From assembly GCF_008831285.2 (NCBI RefSeq), contig NC_045142.1, positions 935,001-999,000 on the forward strand: a DNA stretch of 64,000 nt. Reading direction: 5' to 3'. The notes beneath the pieces are model-generated. The model worked only from the letters and a program-made list of their open reading frames with translations. It was not told where the DNA came from and did no database searches. The DNA comes from Nymphaea colorata. Lineage: Eukaryota; Streptophyta; Magnoliopsida; Nymphaeales; Nymphaeaceae. This document shows, in pieces, positions 46,818-59,689 of this stretch. The first letter of the stretch is position 1. Each line of letters starts with the position of its first letter. The position numbers and the translations under genes were made by a program.

Positions 46818-49526
46818 ATGGTCGCCGGCAGCTGGCGGAGCTCGCCGGAATCACAAATGTCCACAGCGGACGGAATCCAGTCTCTTCCCTTCAAACCCAA
46901 GCCAATACCGACGGACCGCTTGCCCTTCTCCGCCATTAGGGGCGGTGATGACGTCAATGTCCTGAACCCACCGGCCGCTGCCAGAGGAAGAGCCTCAGGA
47001 GCACGAGAATTGACGGGCGGGTTCCGGGAGAGATCGTCGGTTCTTCTGCCCGGATCGTCGGATTTCTTCTCAAACACGGGCGTCACCATCGCTGCGACCG
47101 TGGACGGAGAAGCGGCGTCCATTGGCGCCAGAGACGGGGGGTTTGACGTGTGCGCGCCTGTGCCGGTCCAGGTGGCTCCCCCGGCGAAGCGAAACTCCGA
47201 GCTGGTGGCAGCGGGTGTGCCGGACTGGTTGCCGGAGGGTTGGCTCATAGAGTTCAAGGTCAGGACAAGCGGGGCTACGGCAGGAACGAGGGATAAGGTA
47301 ATCCTAAAGTCTGTATCAATGTGATGGTGGAAATTCTAGAAATTTCCGCTTTTCTTTCTATCTGTTTTCTTTTTCAGTTGATTCAGTGTCTTTCTTCTTT
47401 TTAATTTTAACGCTAACTATTCTTTATTGAAATGATAAACCTTGGATTTAGCTCCTCGGAGCTTGACCTCTTCTACTTTTTCATTTTCCCGCGGTGTTCA
47501 GCGCGAATCGTTATCCCAGATCGATGGATGCTGGCATCTGTAATCTCTTATGGTGTGGGTAGTTGATGGGTGTAAAGGAATGTTTAAGAATGTCTCTGTC
47601 ATTTTCCTGTGGGTTGTAGATAGCTCAAGGTAGCATTTCATAAGTTTTCTTTCTTATGAAGTTCTTTCAGATTCAAAGGGACTGAGTTTACGGAAAATCG
47701 TTAGCTTGATGGTTCCTCTCTTCTAGTTAATATACCACCTGTCGAGAAATGCAATTTGCTGTTCCTTGGCTCGTGCAGTAACAAGTCAGTGGTGGATCTG
47801 GCTAGAAATGTCTGCATAGTTGTACTTAAAATATGCATGTGATATTTGAAGCCTGCTATATGTTTTGAATGTAATGACTAAAAACTCCGAATGATTTCCA
47901 GATTCACTTGTTACACAAAGTCTATAGCTAGCTTTTATATTTATTGTGAACAATTCATCAAGTATATGATTACTTGTTAAGCGTCCCTAAAATTTCATGA
48001 ATAAAAACAGTGATTGCCTTATAGGCGTGTTTGGAAGCTCAATTGCGTGAAGGAACATTCTTTTTACGTGCTGTTTTTCCGTGCATGTGGAAGCACAATC
48101 TTTCCTGAATGACTATTCATTTTCTGTAAAAATGGCTTCAGATGACCCAGTATGTGTGACACAAACTTGACTAAAGGATACAAAAACTATTTCTTATTTA
48201 TCGGCTGTTCCTTCCCAAGGAACTGTAGTAAGTATTCAATGAGATCAGTGGTATAGGGATCTCGGTGAGACATGATGCAGACTCAATCTAATTAAAGAAA
48301 AAGGGTAGCATAGATCCTGCTCTTTCAAGTGCTTGAAAATGCTGACTCTTGATATGATCACCAGTTCAAGTGCTGATGAAGGAGAAAAGGAACGCCAATT
48401 AGGATGTCATCCACAATGGCAAGTGATCCAGAAGCAAAGAGGAGGTTTAGCAGGATGGGAAAGGAGGTAAACCTAAAACAGTAAAAGCAAATGTAAGGTG
48501 GCATGGGAATACGTTAGCATTTTGGGGCATGTTTCTTGTCTGTTTGTTTTGGGGAAATGTGGTACTTCACAGCAGAAATTCTTCTATATTGCCTCCTGAG
48601 ATGCTTCTGAGAGTTTAGAAACTTACACATTGAAGCCTGTTGTTGTGGCAATGGTGGGGTTCTTTGTTTTCCTTTTACAGAATATATTGGGTGTTCTTTA
48701 GATATTGCCTTCCATCATCTCCTACATTTATGTTTGTAAGAATACTTTCTTCTGTTGTTCCTTTTTTTTTTTTTATCTGGCATGATACGTTTATGAAGTA
48801 ACTCACTGTTTTCTGTTGTGCAGTATTTCTATGACCCAGTTTCAAATAGGCGTTTCCGTTCCAAAAAAGAGGTGTTTTGCTTTCTTCAAACTGGAAAACT
48901 TGGACGATACAAGCCTAAAGTGCGGTTAAATGAATCAGATGCTAATTCGACTGACAAAGATCTTTATGTAAGCTCCTTTATCTTCTTAAACGTCTCTTGC
49001 TTCTGATATTGTCTTCATCAAAAGTGTTCATATTTAAGCACCTAGCTGGAAAGAAAATTTTACCAGATCAAAGGAAGTAAAATAGCCTAATTCCCCACAA
49101 TAAATGAAAGAATTGTAGAAATGGTTTAGTTTATAAGAGACAAATTTGTTTATCTTTGTTTTCTCAGTTCTCTGGTCTCTTTCTTCTACCTGTTATAGCA
49201 CATTCGTATGCTCTTCTGAAGTAGTCTATGTATATTTCTGTTAAAACAGGCTGTTAATTTCTGTCTGACAATAATATTGTGAACTAACATACTGTGTTGC
49301 AACTGTTAACTTGGATCAGGCTGGTTTAAGCTCCAAGCGAAAAAGATTTGATTTTCTTAGCAGACCAGCAAAAGTAAGATGGGTTCTTGATGGATCAGAA
49401 ACATCATGGACACCATTTATAGATGAACAAGAGGTGCCTGAATCAAGCAAGCGAGCATGGATGGCTGTGCTTGATCTTCATGACAATGACTTTGATTCTT
49501 TTGAAGGGTATTTCCATTGGACCTAA
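46818..49526 (+). CDS. Methyl-CpG-binding-domain protein (plant MBD5/6-like)
   Basis: Three exons: 46818-47297, 48824-48967 and 49320-49526, GT-AG, all in phase 0; 831 nt, 276 aa from ATG 46818 (263 aa from ATG 46857; neither has an ideal context). The MBD spans about 135-195 and is split by intron 1: LPEGWLIEFKVRTSGATAGT precedes DKYFYDPVSNRRFRSKKEV and FCFLQTGK. The VRTSGATAG...DKYFY signature is that of the plant class including Arabidopsis MBD5 and MBD6, which bind methylated CG and help silence genes and transposons in the nucleus. The N-terminal 130 residues look disordered, rich in G, A, P and S. The C-terminal part has KVRWVLDG...SWTPFIDEQEVPESSKRAWM, a conserved-looking module of unknown function. 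The first exon is much more GC-rich than its surroundings. Confidence 0.93.
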
Positions 49527-50290
49527 AATTCTTGTTCTTGACCCTGCTAGTCTACAGCATTCTCAAATTGCTTTGATACTTTGATATTTTCAGATAATAC
49601 CAAGTTGGCACAATTCCAATTCGGAAGAACTCACGCCGAAGCTTTTCACTTGGGATATTGTTGTTCAAGGCTGAAATCTGCAAGTTGAGCTCCCATGTAT
49701 TAGAGGTGGACATATCGAGCTTGGTGTTAATTCCATAAAATTTTGCAATTTTCGTTATGATCACTCGACCAAAAGATTGAGTGATGAATGCTACTCAGAT
49801 GTAACTCAAGTACTCAACGGCAGCTGCAGGATGGCCTCCAAGAACTTGTATGAAAAGAAAGCTCATGTATTCTGTAATATGGTCCTCACAAATTATGAAA
49901 AGAATCTTCCTTCTTTAATATTAAATGTGTACATGTAGGATTAACCAGGAAGCATATAAAAAGGTTTTGCATTGAAGAGGAACCACATCATGATAGCATG
50001 AACATGAAGACATCACATTGGCTGGTCAGACATTAAAAATCTTGGTGGTTTCCTTCATCATAAAAAAAAAAATAGTATGTGTCCAAGATGGAATCTTGCT
50101 GTTTGTGTAGTACGCCAGGGCTTTCTTTTGGGTCAACTGCTGTTGAGCGATTGATCTACTTGTAGGCTGGTGGTTAGGCATTGTAAGAGGACACGATCGT
50201 TGTGCCTGCACATGTATGATAGCTTTTTATGGTGTAACAAAACAGCTGCCTTTGTAGTGAGGCCAACAAAGAGGATTCTCTCATTCTACT
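49527..50290. other. Intergenic DNA downstream of the MBD gene
   Basis: Contains the MBD 3' UTR. No further exon, RNA gene or element boundary was recognised; open frames are short. Confidence 0.4.
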
Positions 50291-50509
50291 ATGTTCAATT
50301 TTTTGGATATTCATATATTCAGATTCAGACTTAGATTCAAATTCGGATGAAAAAAACTTATATCATATTCGAATCTGACTTTAAAATCTATATGAATCTA
50401 TTCCAATTCAAATTTTAAGTTATATTTGAATCCGATCCAAACTCGATTTTTTTAAGTTATATCTGAATCCTTTTGAATCGATTTATAACATTTAAGCCAT
50501 ATGCAAATC

Positions 50510-51030
50510 TGATCCAAATTTAACTTTTAAATACTATCCAATTCGAAATGAGCTTTGTTTTCATCCTTATTATCATATTTGACAGGCAAATATATAAACT
50601 TGAACACATTTTTTCAAATTTCACCTTTATCTCACAAAACTCTTTAAAATAAATATTAGAAGTTAGATAGTTGACTGCAAAAATGGCATTAATAGCATCA
50701 TAAAACATTTTTAAACTGTTTTGAATAATTGTAGTCTTATTCCACTAGTCTTTAGTTGGTGTCAAATGATAGTGACGATCAAATTCTTGAAAACGACGAG
50801 CTGGACATGCTTTGATATATTTAATGTTTTCTCTAATCATATCAATCACATCACTTATTTCTTTGACACGAACTTGCACAACCAAATTTAAAACATCTTG
50901 AAAAAAATTTCCATTACAAACAAGTGCATCTTTTTAAAGAAGTCATTCTATCAATTTTATAACCATGATATCATTTGTTGAATAATTATCTAAAGTAATT
51001 GAAAATAACTTGTGATCTCCATGAAAATCA
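50510..51030 (-). pseudogene. hAT transposase relic
   Basis: Read on the minus strand, one frame gives LFSITLDNYSTNDIMVIKL, then (after two stops) DALVCNGNFFQDVLNLVVQ, VIDMIRENIKYIKACPARRF, then a stop in the region equivalent to the PTRWNST block, then FYDAINAIFAV and TSNIYFKEFCEI. Order and motifs match plant hAT transposases of the Ac / RICESLEEPER type; TLDN carries a catalytic aspartate. At least three internal stops and a missing HVRCCAH-like segment show it is dead. The zinc-finger and C-terminal dimerisation regions were not found. Confidence 0.75.
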
Positions 51031-51269
51031 TTAGCTCTTAGTCAATTTTGTAACCATGATATCATTTGATGTATATGGTAACTATAAAGCTATAATTATA
51101 TGCAACTCCATGGAAGTCATTAGCTCTTAGTACGATTATACATTCATACAAAATTATATTCTCCTTGTCTCATGATGTTAAGTTAGTGCATTTGGTTAGA
51201 CCTTTTGCCCAAACATCCTACCATTATCATAAGTTACAACTTCAAAACCTATGGCCACCAACTCAACTC

Positions 51270-52300
51270 AAGCTCACGGTTCGGATTCAGATATTAAGTT
51301 ACAACAGATATTAAGTTACAACAGATATCATTTACAATTCGAATTCGGATATCAACTCAAGGTTCATATTCAGATATTAAGTTACAATCCGAATTTCGAA
51401 CGTACTTGTTAAGATAGTTGTTATCAGATAAGATATTTATTTAAAACCAAATTTGAATCGAATGCTATTTCTTAAATCTGAATCGAATTTGATTTTCTCA
51501 ATCGAATGTTAAATTGCGTGCCATATTTGATTTTTAAAAGCAATTCGGGACATACATCCAATTCAATTCAAATTTGAACTGTTGACATCCCTATTGTCAA
51601 TGCCATATTTTATATACAAAGATTAAACGTCTTCAAGCTGCAAGCCAAACCTAAGCTTTCGACCTCCTGTTGTAACAATTTTTAGGGTCTCATAAAGTTT
51701 GGGTAATGGGTCAGCCCGGTCTGGCTCTACAAGAAGTCAGCAAACTGCTTAGAATAAAATATATATATTTATACGGTCACCAACTAAAGCTCTCATAGGA
51801 TACAGATATTAAATTACAAGATTCGAATATCAACTCTCACTATTCAGATTTGGATATCAAGTTACAATTTGGATCCGATTATCAACTCACAATTTAGATT
51901 CAAGTATCAGGTTACAATTCGGATTCAAATGTATTTGTTAAGATAATTAGTATTCATCGGATATTTATTTAAAACCTAATCCGAATAATCCGAATCCCTA
52001 TCCGATCGTATGCTATTTCTTAAATCCAAATCTGATCCAATTTTCTTAATTGAATGTTAAATTGCTTACCATATCTTATTAAACTTATTTTTTAAAAGAA
52101 ATTCAAACGGACATCCAATCCAAGTCTAATCCATTAACATCTCTACCGTTAATGTCCTATTTTTTTTTGTTACAAAGATTAAACGTTTTCATAACGCCCT
52201 TTGTGCAAGCCAAAACTGAGCTTCCATCCTCATGCTGCGACAATTTTTAGGGTCATACTGGGTATTGGGTTGGCCCGGTCTAACTCCACAATAAGTGAGG
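51270..52300. repeat. Direct duplication of about 450-500 bp with ATATCAAGTTACAA-type submotifs
   Basis: Two diverged copies (about 51280-51730 and about 51800-52300) share the same order of blocks: several GGATATCAA and AAGTTACAATTCGGAT variants, TTAAATTGC, TACAAAGATTAAACG, CAATTTTTAGGGTC and CCCGGTCT. They follow the hAT transposase relic and may be its degenerate subterminal region. No coding capacity. Confidence 0.6.
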
Positions 52301-52317
52301 CTAGGGCAGATTGATTA

Positions 52318-52318
<1 letters not shown>

Positions 52319-52370
<52 letters not shown>

Positions 52371-52371
52371 T
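52319..52371. repeat. (TA)n(CA)n microsatellite
   Basis: About 42 bp of TA dinucleotides followed by a short CA tract. Confidence 0.9.
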
Positions 52372-54059
52372 AAATTTTATAGTTTTATTCATCATAAATA
52401 TGTTGTCATCGTTATGGATTACATCTAGGATTATTTCTAAGGTAATTGGGCTTCTGCATCATACAGCATATATAAGCAGCTCCTATCCACTGGAGGTAAG
52501 AGTTTTTTGTAGGACTTCATACAATTTTAAACATGGCTCTTTGGTCTGATCTAAGATCCAGTAACAAAGTTCGGAGATTTGTTGTAAAGTTAACTGCTTG
52601 TTACCGACCTTAGTGAAACACATAAGGCTTTTAAGTTTCATAAGGTAACCTTTATGGGCTGACTTTGAGCAATTCATGCATTCTAATTATGGAAACTGAC
52701 ATCAGCTTCTTTTGTTTCTTTGTTTCACTAGGGTTCATATAGGTATACACAAGGGAGAACATGTTAGCTGAAATGACCGGATAGTTCCAACCATAACCAC
52801 ATAAACACACAAAAAATAAGTTAGAGAAAAAACATAAAAAAGAAGCCATTTTTTGGAGAAAAACGTCAAAATGAAAAACAATGCAAAAATGTGTTTTTTT
52901 CCTTTTTTGCTTTCATGTATTCTTATATTTGTATATTTTCTGTTTTCAGATCTTTTTATAATTTATGCTACCACATTTTAACTCTTGTATTTTTATTTTG
53001 AAGATCTTTTTCTAATTGTTTTAAAATTTGTCAAGATTTTTCTAAGAAACAAAGCTGTATTATAGATGAGAAAAACCTAGCTTTAAAGTTCTAACCAAGA
53101 GTCAATGATTCCATTCTAACCTTACACCATACGAAAGAGCAAGGTAATTAATAAGCTAGCTCAAGCTCCTACCTTAGTTTTTTGAAGTTCAATACTCTGC
53201 AACTGCAGGCCTGCCAAGCCCCGAGAGCCATATTCTCAAGGAGCCCTATCGCCAGCAGCTTTGCAGTGGAAGCCCCAAGAGCCACGCTAATTTAGTTTGG
53301 CTGTATGCTTGACTGCTCCTGGGCTTGCAGTCTGACATTGTTAATTCGGTTTCACTTTCTCACACGATGCTAAAGAAATTACACGATGGAATTGTTGCAA
53401 GTTGGATTTGATATTAAGTGATGGCATAATCTGTCTGAGTGTGGGGTGCCGGTGCCGCGGCACATGTAAAAAATTTAGGTGCGGTGAGAGTATTTTATTA
53501 TTATTATTAATTTATTATTATAATAATAATAATATGTATATAATATATATGATAAAAAATTATCTATAAACCACAAAATTATTAAATAACAAGATCAAAA
53601 TTACAAATTGTAATTTGCTAATCATGATATCAGACGTGAAATAGAAGTTCACATCTAGCAATGAATGCCCATAAACAAGTTTAAAGAGTTATCCGCTATT
53701 CTAAAGTCAGGAACAATTTAATAAAAACAAAAAAAACAACCAACAGTTAACTTGCAAGCAGCAATATTAATTTTTGTGTCCTGCCAACACTTGAGAAAAC
53801 AACCAAGATCAGATAACAAGCAGACTACCAGCCTGCAAAACGTACAAACAGAGACAGGTTCCATTAGAAACTCAAATTATATTTGCCAGCGGCCTCCTTA
53901 ACTGTGAGCATGTTGTCTTGATCCATCTCTAATTGATCCGCAAATGATAAACAATTCAGATAACAGTCAACATTCCAATAGTCAGTCCAAAATCAAGCCA
54001 AACTCCACATATATCGTGCCGAATACCCTTTTTTGGCAGTAAAAATGCCTTGCCAGACA

Positions 54060-54690
54060 AGAGACTGATTTTTAATGGATTGGGTTAACCAGGAAAAGTT
54101 CTTGAGCAGGGACTAAATGCATTCTGCAATTAACTTCAGAATCTCCCCACAAGAACTTAATCATAATTTCTTCAAGCTTCTTGATTACAGAAATCAAGTA
54201 CTTCAAGACCATAAACCAATAGCAGCGCAGCACAACAATCACAAATTTTAGGAGACAAAGTTTTCCTGCATATGACAGCATATGAGATTTCCATTGATTT
54301 AGGCGATTCTGCATCTTCAACACAACCCGATCCCAATCAGCTGTTGAGAGACGTAAAAGAGATGGTGGGAGGCCTAGATATTGCGTGGGAAATGAGCCCT
54401 GAACCCACCCAAATTGATCACTAATTCCTCTCATTCTTTGTTTTGACAAAGCAAAGCCAAAGACGTTTGATTTGGACTGATTAATGTGCACCCCAGCAGT
54501 CTTCTTAAATTCCTTTAAAAATATTCTAGATGATGCAAAGATCTCTTGGATGCTTTAACAAATATGAATAGGCCGTCAACATACATGGTAGCTGATAATG
54601 GCTGACTCAATCTTTCTTGAAAAATTTTCAAGAATCACCAAGAGGTATGGGGACAGAGGGTCCCTTGACAAAGGCGGTTTTATGAAGAAA
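54060..54690 (-). pseudogene. LINE (non-LTR retrotransposon) reverse-transcriptase relic
   Basis: On the minus strand, in shifted frames, the pieces run in order: SRDPLSPYLLVILENFSRKI (equivalent of the QGDPLSPYLF motif), ATMYVDGLFIFVKASKR (a degraded YADD active site, here YVDG), then a 139-codon frame (54491-54072) with INQSKSNVFGFALSKQ, QYLGLPPSLLRLSTADWDRV, LNQWKSHMLSYAGKLCLLK and IMIKFLWGD. This is the C-terminal half of a plant LINE reverse transcriptase. Frameshifts and the broken active site show it is inactive; endonuclease and RNase H parts are not visible. Confidence 0.85.
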
Positions 54691-54770
54691 GCAGGAAAAC
54701 AGAAGAGAAGTAGTCGAGTTGAGGTACGGTTTTATGAAGAATGAAGGAAAACAGAAGAGAAGCAGTCGAG
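54672..54770. repeat. Tandem duplication of about 53 bp
   Basis: GGTTTTATGAAGAA followed by GGAAAACAGAAGAGAAG and AGTCGAG occurs twice in a row with few differences, at the 5' edge of the LINE relic. Confidence 0.75.
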
Positions 54771-55214
54771 ACAACCACCAACGCCGGATGGTAGGAAAAC
54801 ACAGGGAAAGAAGGAAAGCTGACGCCGCCGGCCGGAGATAATGCCACGGACGCCGGTCGCCGGATAGAGACTGGAGAGGAAGCTGCCGGTGGAAGAGAAG
54901 ATTGTAGGCGAGAGGAACAGCAGCAAACGAGCAAAGGGGTAAAGCAGCGGCAAAGGGGAGAGGAGATGCGGGATCGACTTTGTTAAAAAAAAAAACCTAA
55001 AAATTGAAAAATATTAAACCGACTCTCATTTGACCGCACCTGACTCACATCAAATGCGAGTTGAGTGCGAGTCTAAAAAAGACGATTTTAGTCGGGTGCG
55101 GCTGACCGCACCTGACTCTTGTTTGACTAGCTTGGGTGCGCATCCGGAGCACACCTGCATCGCGTCGACGAGGGTGCGAGGCCAAAAAAGGTGCACCTAG
55201 GTAACGTTGCTGAA

Positions 55215-57390
55215 TACTTGGTTAATTATATATAAACCAAATATCTAAATTGAGTTATACTTTTAAGCATATCTATTTACCACATACAAAAATGAAGTCA
55301 AATTGTTTGCATCAAAAAGGGTCTTCAACAACTAATACAGTAGTAGACTACCTAAATTTGGGTTGGGCAGCTAGAATTAAAATTCTTGGGATGTCCACTT
55401 ATGCGCTACATTTCATTGTCTGTTCATTTTACACCTATACAACAAAACCGCAAAAAGTGCAAACTAGAAGGAAAAATAAAAAAGTTCCAAACTGACTATT
55501 TCTTCTCATTCTGCATTCCACTTTATTGAAGATAGGTGTGATGAAGTTCTTAAGGCCCATTAGGATGATATCAGAATAATGAAGAAGTTGGTTTTTAACA
55601 TCAACACAATCAGTTACAAATTTTATATTTATCTATTAATTTTTGTGGTATGTAACCTCATTTGGGCCAAACTTAAACAAACTAATCATACGCACCAAAT
55701 GCACCAATTCGCCATTCCAATTGCCTAATGAAATAAAACAATGTCTACAATATCTAAGATATGAGCTGCAGAGACAAGATAGCATAGACATCATAGATTG
55801 ACAGGGCTGTGAGGCAAAGTACTTGGTGCAAGTTATGTAAGATCCCAGAACTAATGGCAATTCTACTCCAGTTTATTGTGCCCACAAGAAACAAAGGGCA
55901 TAAAAAACAGAAAAAAATGTCAAGTGATGGGTACCCAAGCAGACCTGTAACTTGGGTCCAGAAATGGAAAATTTTGGCTCAGGTTCTTCACATGTATAAG
56001 CTTGAATGCAACTAATAGATGTATTGGCATGCAGGCTCCAGAATATACTTTTTCATGTATCTAATCTGAGACAGTAGACCTGTCTCTTTTGAACTATAAG
56101 TGAATTTTAAGGTAAATATGATGTCGAGGAGGGTTCATGTCATTAAGGTTGCAAGTCAACATCCATATTAGTATATAAAGCATCAAAGGATTTCAACAAG
56201 CACAAAAGTTAAACTTGTGCTTGCTTTATAAATGCATTTCCAAAGCTTTTATGTTAATAACTCCCTGCAGCAGCCTGTAACAGACCAACTGCAGAAGATG
56301 TCCTTTCAGATGGACAGAAACCCATCAAAGGATCTCCATATCAAAGGTATCATTTGCAATTTCAAGTTTCAAACTAAAGAACGGTTGCAATAATTGAAAA
56401 TCTACAAGAAAGTAGAAAATGGAAGAGAAAATTACCAGTAAAAGAAAAACAGTATTCATAGTGATTTTTTTTTCCTTTTTTGTTTTTCATCCACTGAAAT
56501 TACTCATAATTTTCTAAGCAAGAATCTAGCTAGGAGAAAAAAAACTAGAAAGTTTTTCTTTTTTGAACACTGAAGCTGATAAAATATGATATATTCAAAA
56601 TATTTGGTGGTCTAGCTTGCACATCAAGAAAGAAAGGAAAAAGTGCAACCACAAAACTATTGACCCTCTCCAATAGCAGTGGCATTGCCTTCATCTCAAT
56701 TTTCGGTTTCTATTCCATTACAATTGCATCTTAAGGAAAAGCAGAAAAGTAAGAGAAGACAATGCTCATACTAGAAACCAAGGAGTCCAGCTTATTTGTG
56801 AAAATCATGGTGAATATTGAAGGCATATATTATAAAAGCAGGTAAAACCTGATTATTATATGAAATTGATCATTTCAATATAAAAATTTAATTTTTGAAT
56901 ATGTGGTAGAATTAAAATTTCGAAAACAAAGCCACCTCCTTGATGTTGAACTTTTCACGCTCTTAAAACTTGAATTCCTTGACAGGTGAACAACAGCTTT
57001 ATTTTTTAATTTTTTTTTTTTGAGTTTCATTCAGTGCGCCTGTGGGAGACATTTTGTTTGTTTGTTTGTGTTACATGTTTATCTATTAATTTTGCTTATA
57101 TAGTCATGAGCAGTGGTAAAAATGTGCAATGCAACTGGTGCCTTGTAAGGAACTACAAAAGATTATTCACAAGGACTATATAAGTAAAACCAACAGGTAC
57201 TGATTAGACTTGGTTGTTGGAATCACAGAGGGTATTACAGATGGTGTAGCCCCAAGGGTTGTTCAACAAGAAAGGAGGTTGGAGATCAGGTACTATGAAA
57301 CTCAGTCGGCAAAATTCCCTGAATTAACTGACTAAACCAGAAGGAGTTTTCATTCCATAAAACAATATTCAAACATTATATCTTCTTGCC
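55215..57390. other. Non-coding DNA without recognised features
   Basis: AT-rich sequence; every open frame is under 90 codons and none carries a recognisable motif. No element boundaries were found. Confidence 0.4.
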
Positions 57391-57391
57391 C

Positions 57392-57637
57392 TAAACCAAG
57401 TGGATGAATGATATAAATCTACAAGTGGTTCACAGAAATGCATATGAATATATCGATCAAACTATAGTAGATAACTAAATTAAAAGAATGAGGGAAGAAG
57501 CCTTACCGATCCTCTGGTCGTAAACCAAATAGATAAATGATATAAATCTACAAGTGGTTCGTAGGAATACATATGAATATATCAATCAAACTGTAGTAGA
57601 TACCTAAATCAAAAATTGAGAGAAGAAGCCTTGCCGA
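57392..57637. repeat. 129-bp tandem duplication
   Basis: Two copies (57392-about 57508 and 57521-57637) share TAAACCAA, ATGATATAAATCTACAAGTG, CATATGAATATATC and GAAGAAGCCTT, with about a dozen differences by eye. Confidence 0.75.
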
Positions 57638-58359
57638 CAAACCTGAAGACCAAGGGAGGAGGAGCGGTTGAATCTATAGGCATTGTACATACACACATAG
57701 AGTGGGCTTCATACCAATCATAACAAGTTAATAAACAAAAACAAAAAACAAAGAATGACACTGATTGCCTACATTTGTGCAAGTCACTGCCTACATCTAT
57801 TGCAGGGATGTCTTTTTCAGCCAACATTAGTTTCCATTTCAGCGAAGTTCTATGTAAACTCATGCAAATCAATTGGATGCCAGAATTCCATAGGGAACTC
57901 TTAACAAAAATTTGATTTTACCATAGAAAACAAGATCAAACTGCTGCGACCATGAGACAACAAACTATCCTACACAGTCCTGAAAATAAAAGTAAAAATA
58001 GAACATGCTATACCTAGAAGTTAAACCTAAAAGCAAAACAAAAAAATAAAACAGTGGTACACAGTCTCCAAAACATAGAAAAGATCCAAGACAGACTAGA
58101 ACCGCAATTTTTTTTTCTTTGACGGAGAATACAAATGAAGATACCTTATTCGTCAATGTAATTTATTTATTTTTTGTCTCTTTCAATTAAAACAGCAATA
58201 ACAAATCCAAACTTTAATCCTAAGATGATCAAAGCACAAAGAATTAAGTTAAATATGCTACACATGAAGCATGAGAATCACAAAATTAATCTTAACTAAT
58301 GCAATGCTAGAAATCAAAACGCAACCTTATGATGCATGCGTGAAAGATTCCTACACCTA

Positions 58360-59060
58360 CACCAAAGAAGGTCTTTCTACCTTGGGATTTGGGGAGATGA
58401 TTGCACTTCACCTGCTTTGGTGAACACTCTACTCAGAATTCAACACTTAATGAAGCACTCCTCTTGACTTACATGGGACGCAGGAGGAAGACTTAAATAA
58501 GTCAAGGTTAAGAAATCAAGGATAGGAGAGAAAAGGCTACTGAAGAGGACATGAGCTTCAAGGCATGATCACCAAAGGAGGACGGTGAAAGCTTTCTAAG
58601 AATTCCCAAAAGGAGGGAATTATTCCCACTCCCCCTTCGAGAGATTTTATAGAGATCTAGCCCTCATTTTGAGTACTTCCAGTACTCAAAACACTATTAC
58701 ACTAGAAACCTACTTTTCACAGAAGTTGGACTTTTTTCTAAATTTTAAGATATGGATAACGCACAAAAGAATTGCATTCAGTAAGTCAATCCATTATCAG
58801 ACTTGGGCCGAAACTGAAGTTTAAGGCCAAGGTGCAAATTGATCATTTTGCCCGCAAGGCCCTCTTTGCACTATTTTCGGGTATTTTGCTTGTTGTAACT
58901 CTGATTTCCATAAAATTCAAATAATGGCTCTATAACAACTAAAACAACATAAATATGGGCATAAAAGTACCAAATGGATGAAAACATGCAAATATAACAA
59001 AAATATAATGCATTCATGCATTATCAAAACCCTTGATGCCTATATGCTGCTAGTCCTTGA
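58360..59060 (-). mobile_element. Probable Ty3-type LTR retrotransposon remnant
   Basis: On the minus strand the segment begins with TTGCTCAAGGACTAGCAGC, then TTGATAATGCATGAATGC. This arrangement (a GAGGACTAGCAAA-like sequence next to the 5' edge of an LTR) is common at the pol/LTR junction of some plant Ty3-type families. A non-coding stretch of several hundred bases follows. I could not find the second LTR, a primer-binding site or coding domains, so this rests on resemblance only. Confidence 0.3.
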
Positions 59061-59689
59061 GCAACATTTTAGTTAAACACCAAACTAATGAAGGAAAAGA
59101 CGAAAGCAAACAGACAAAACAAAGTAAAGGCACACTCTACTGTACAACAATCTAGCTATCCTAACTCACTTTAGTTGCATTTAGCATATGCAACATGCCG
59201 GTTAAGCCACCAACCTAATAGATGAGTGAGGTCTCATGAGGTTTTTTAGATATGGTACTCACAATCATCAATGTATAGCAAGCATAAGAACTTTTGAAAA
59301 TCATCATAAAAATAATAAATACAACCATAAGTGACACTTCATGCAATTGTATTCATTAGCATATGGCAAAAATACATGCCTCCATAGTCAATTTCAGTCA
59401 AACACAAAATTTACACTTTATTCTCTAGAAGTCAAACATGAGCATATCATCTTCCTTCAATCTGTATTGATACAATTATGAAATGGATTTTTCACTTTAT
59501 GCTTTAAGCAAGAATTTTTCTTTTTTATTTTTTAATTAAAAGTATGAGACACCCTTCTCTTTTAGACAATATTTCTTCACTTCGAGTTACTCAACCTGAA
59601 AGCTACTATAAGGATTCATTGTTCGGTGGCAATGTCTCGTCTGCTAAATTTTCTACTTGGTCCTCGTAGCAAGCTCTGGTCTGACAGCT

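Noticed and set aside
46727-47257. 176-codon minus-strand frame opposite MBD exon 1
   Set aside because: GC-rich sequence opens antisense frames by chance; the plus strand joins in phase to the MBD exons.
53205-53340. Possible microRNA precursor in a GC-rich patch
   Set aside because: No known plant microRNA sequence recognised and no extended stem found by eye.
54680-54953. Two minus-strand frames of 73-84 codons upstream of the LINE relic
   Set aside because: Partly made of a tandem duplication and low-complexity Ser/Pro sequence; no domain. Could be a LINE 5' region, but nothing supports it.
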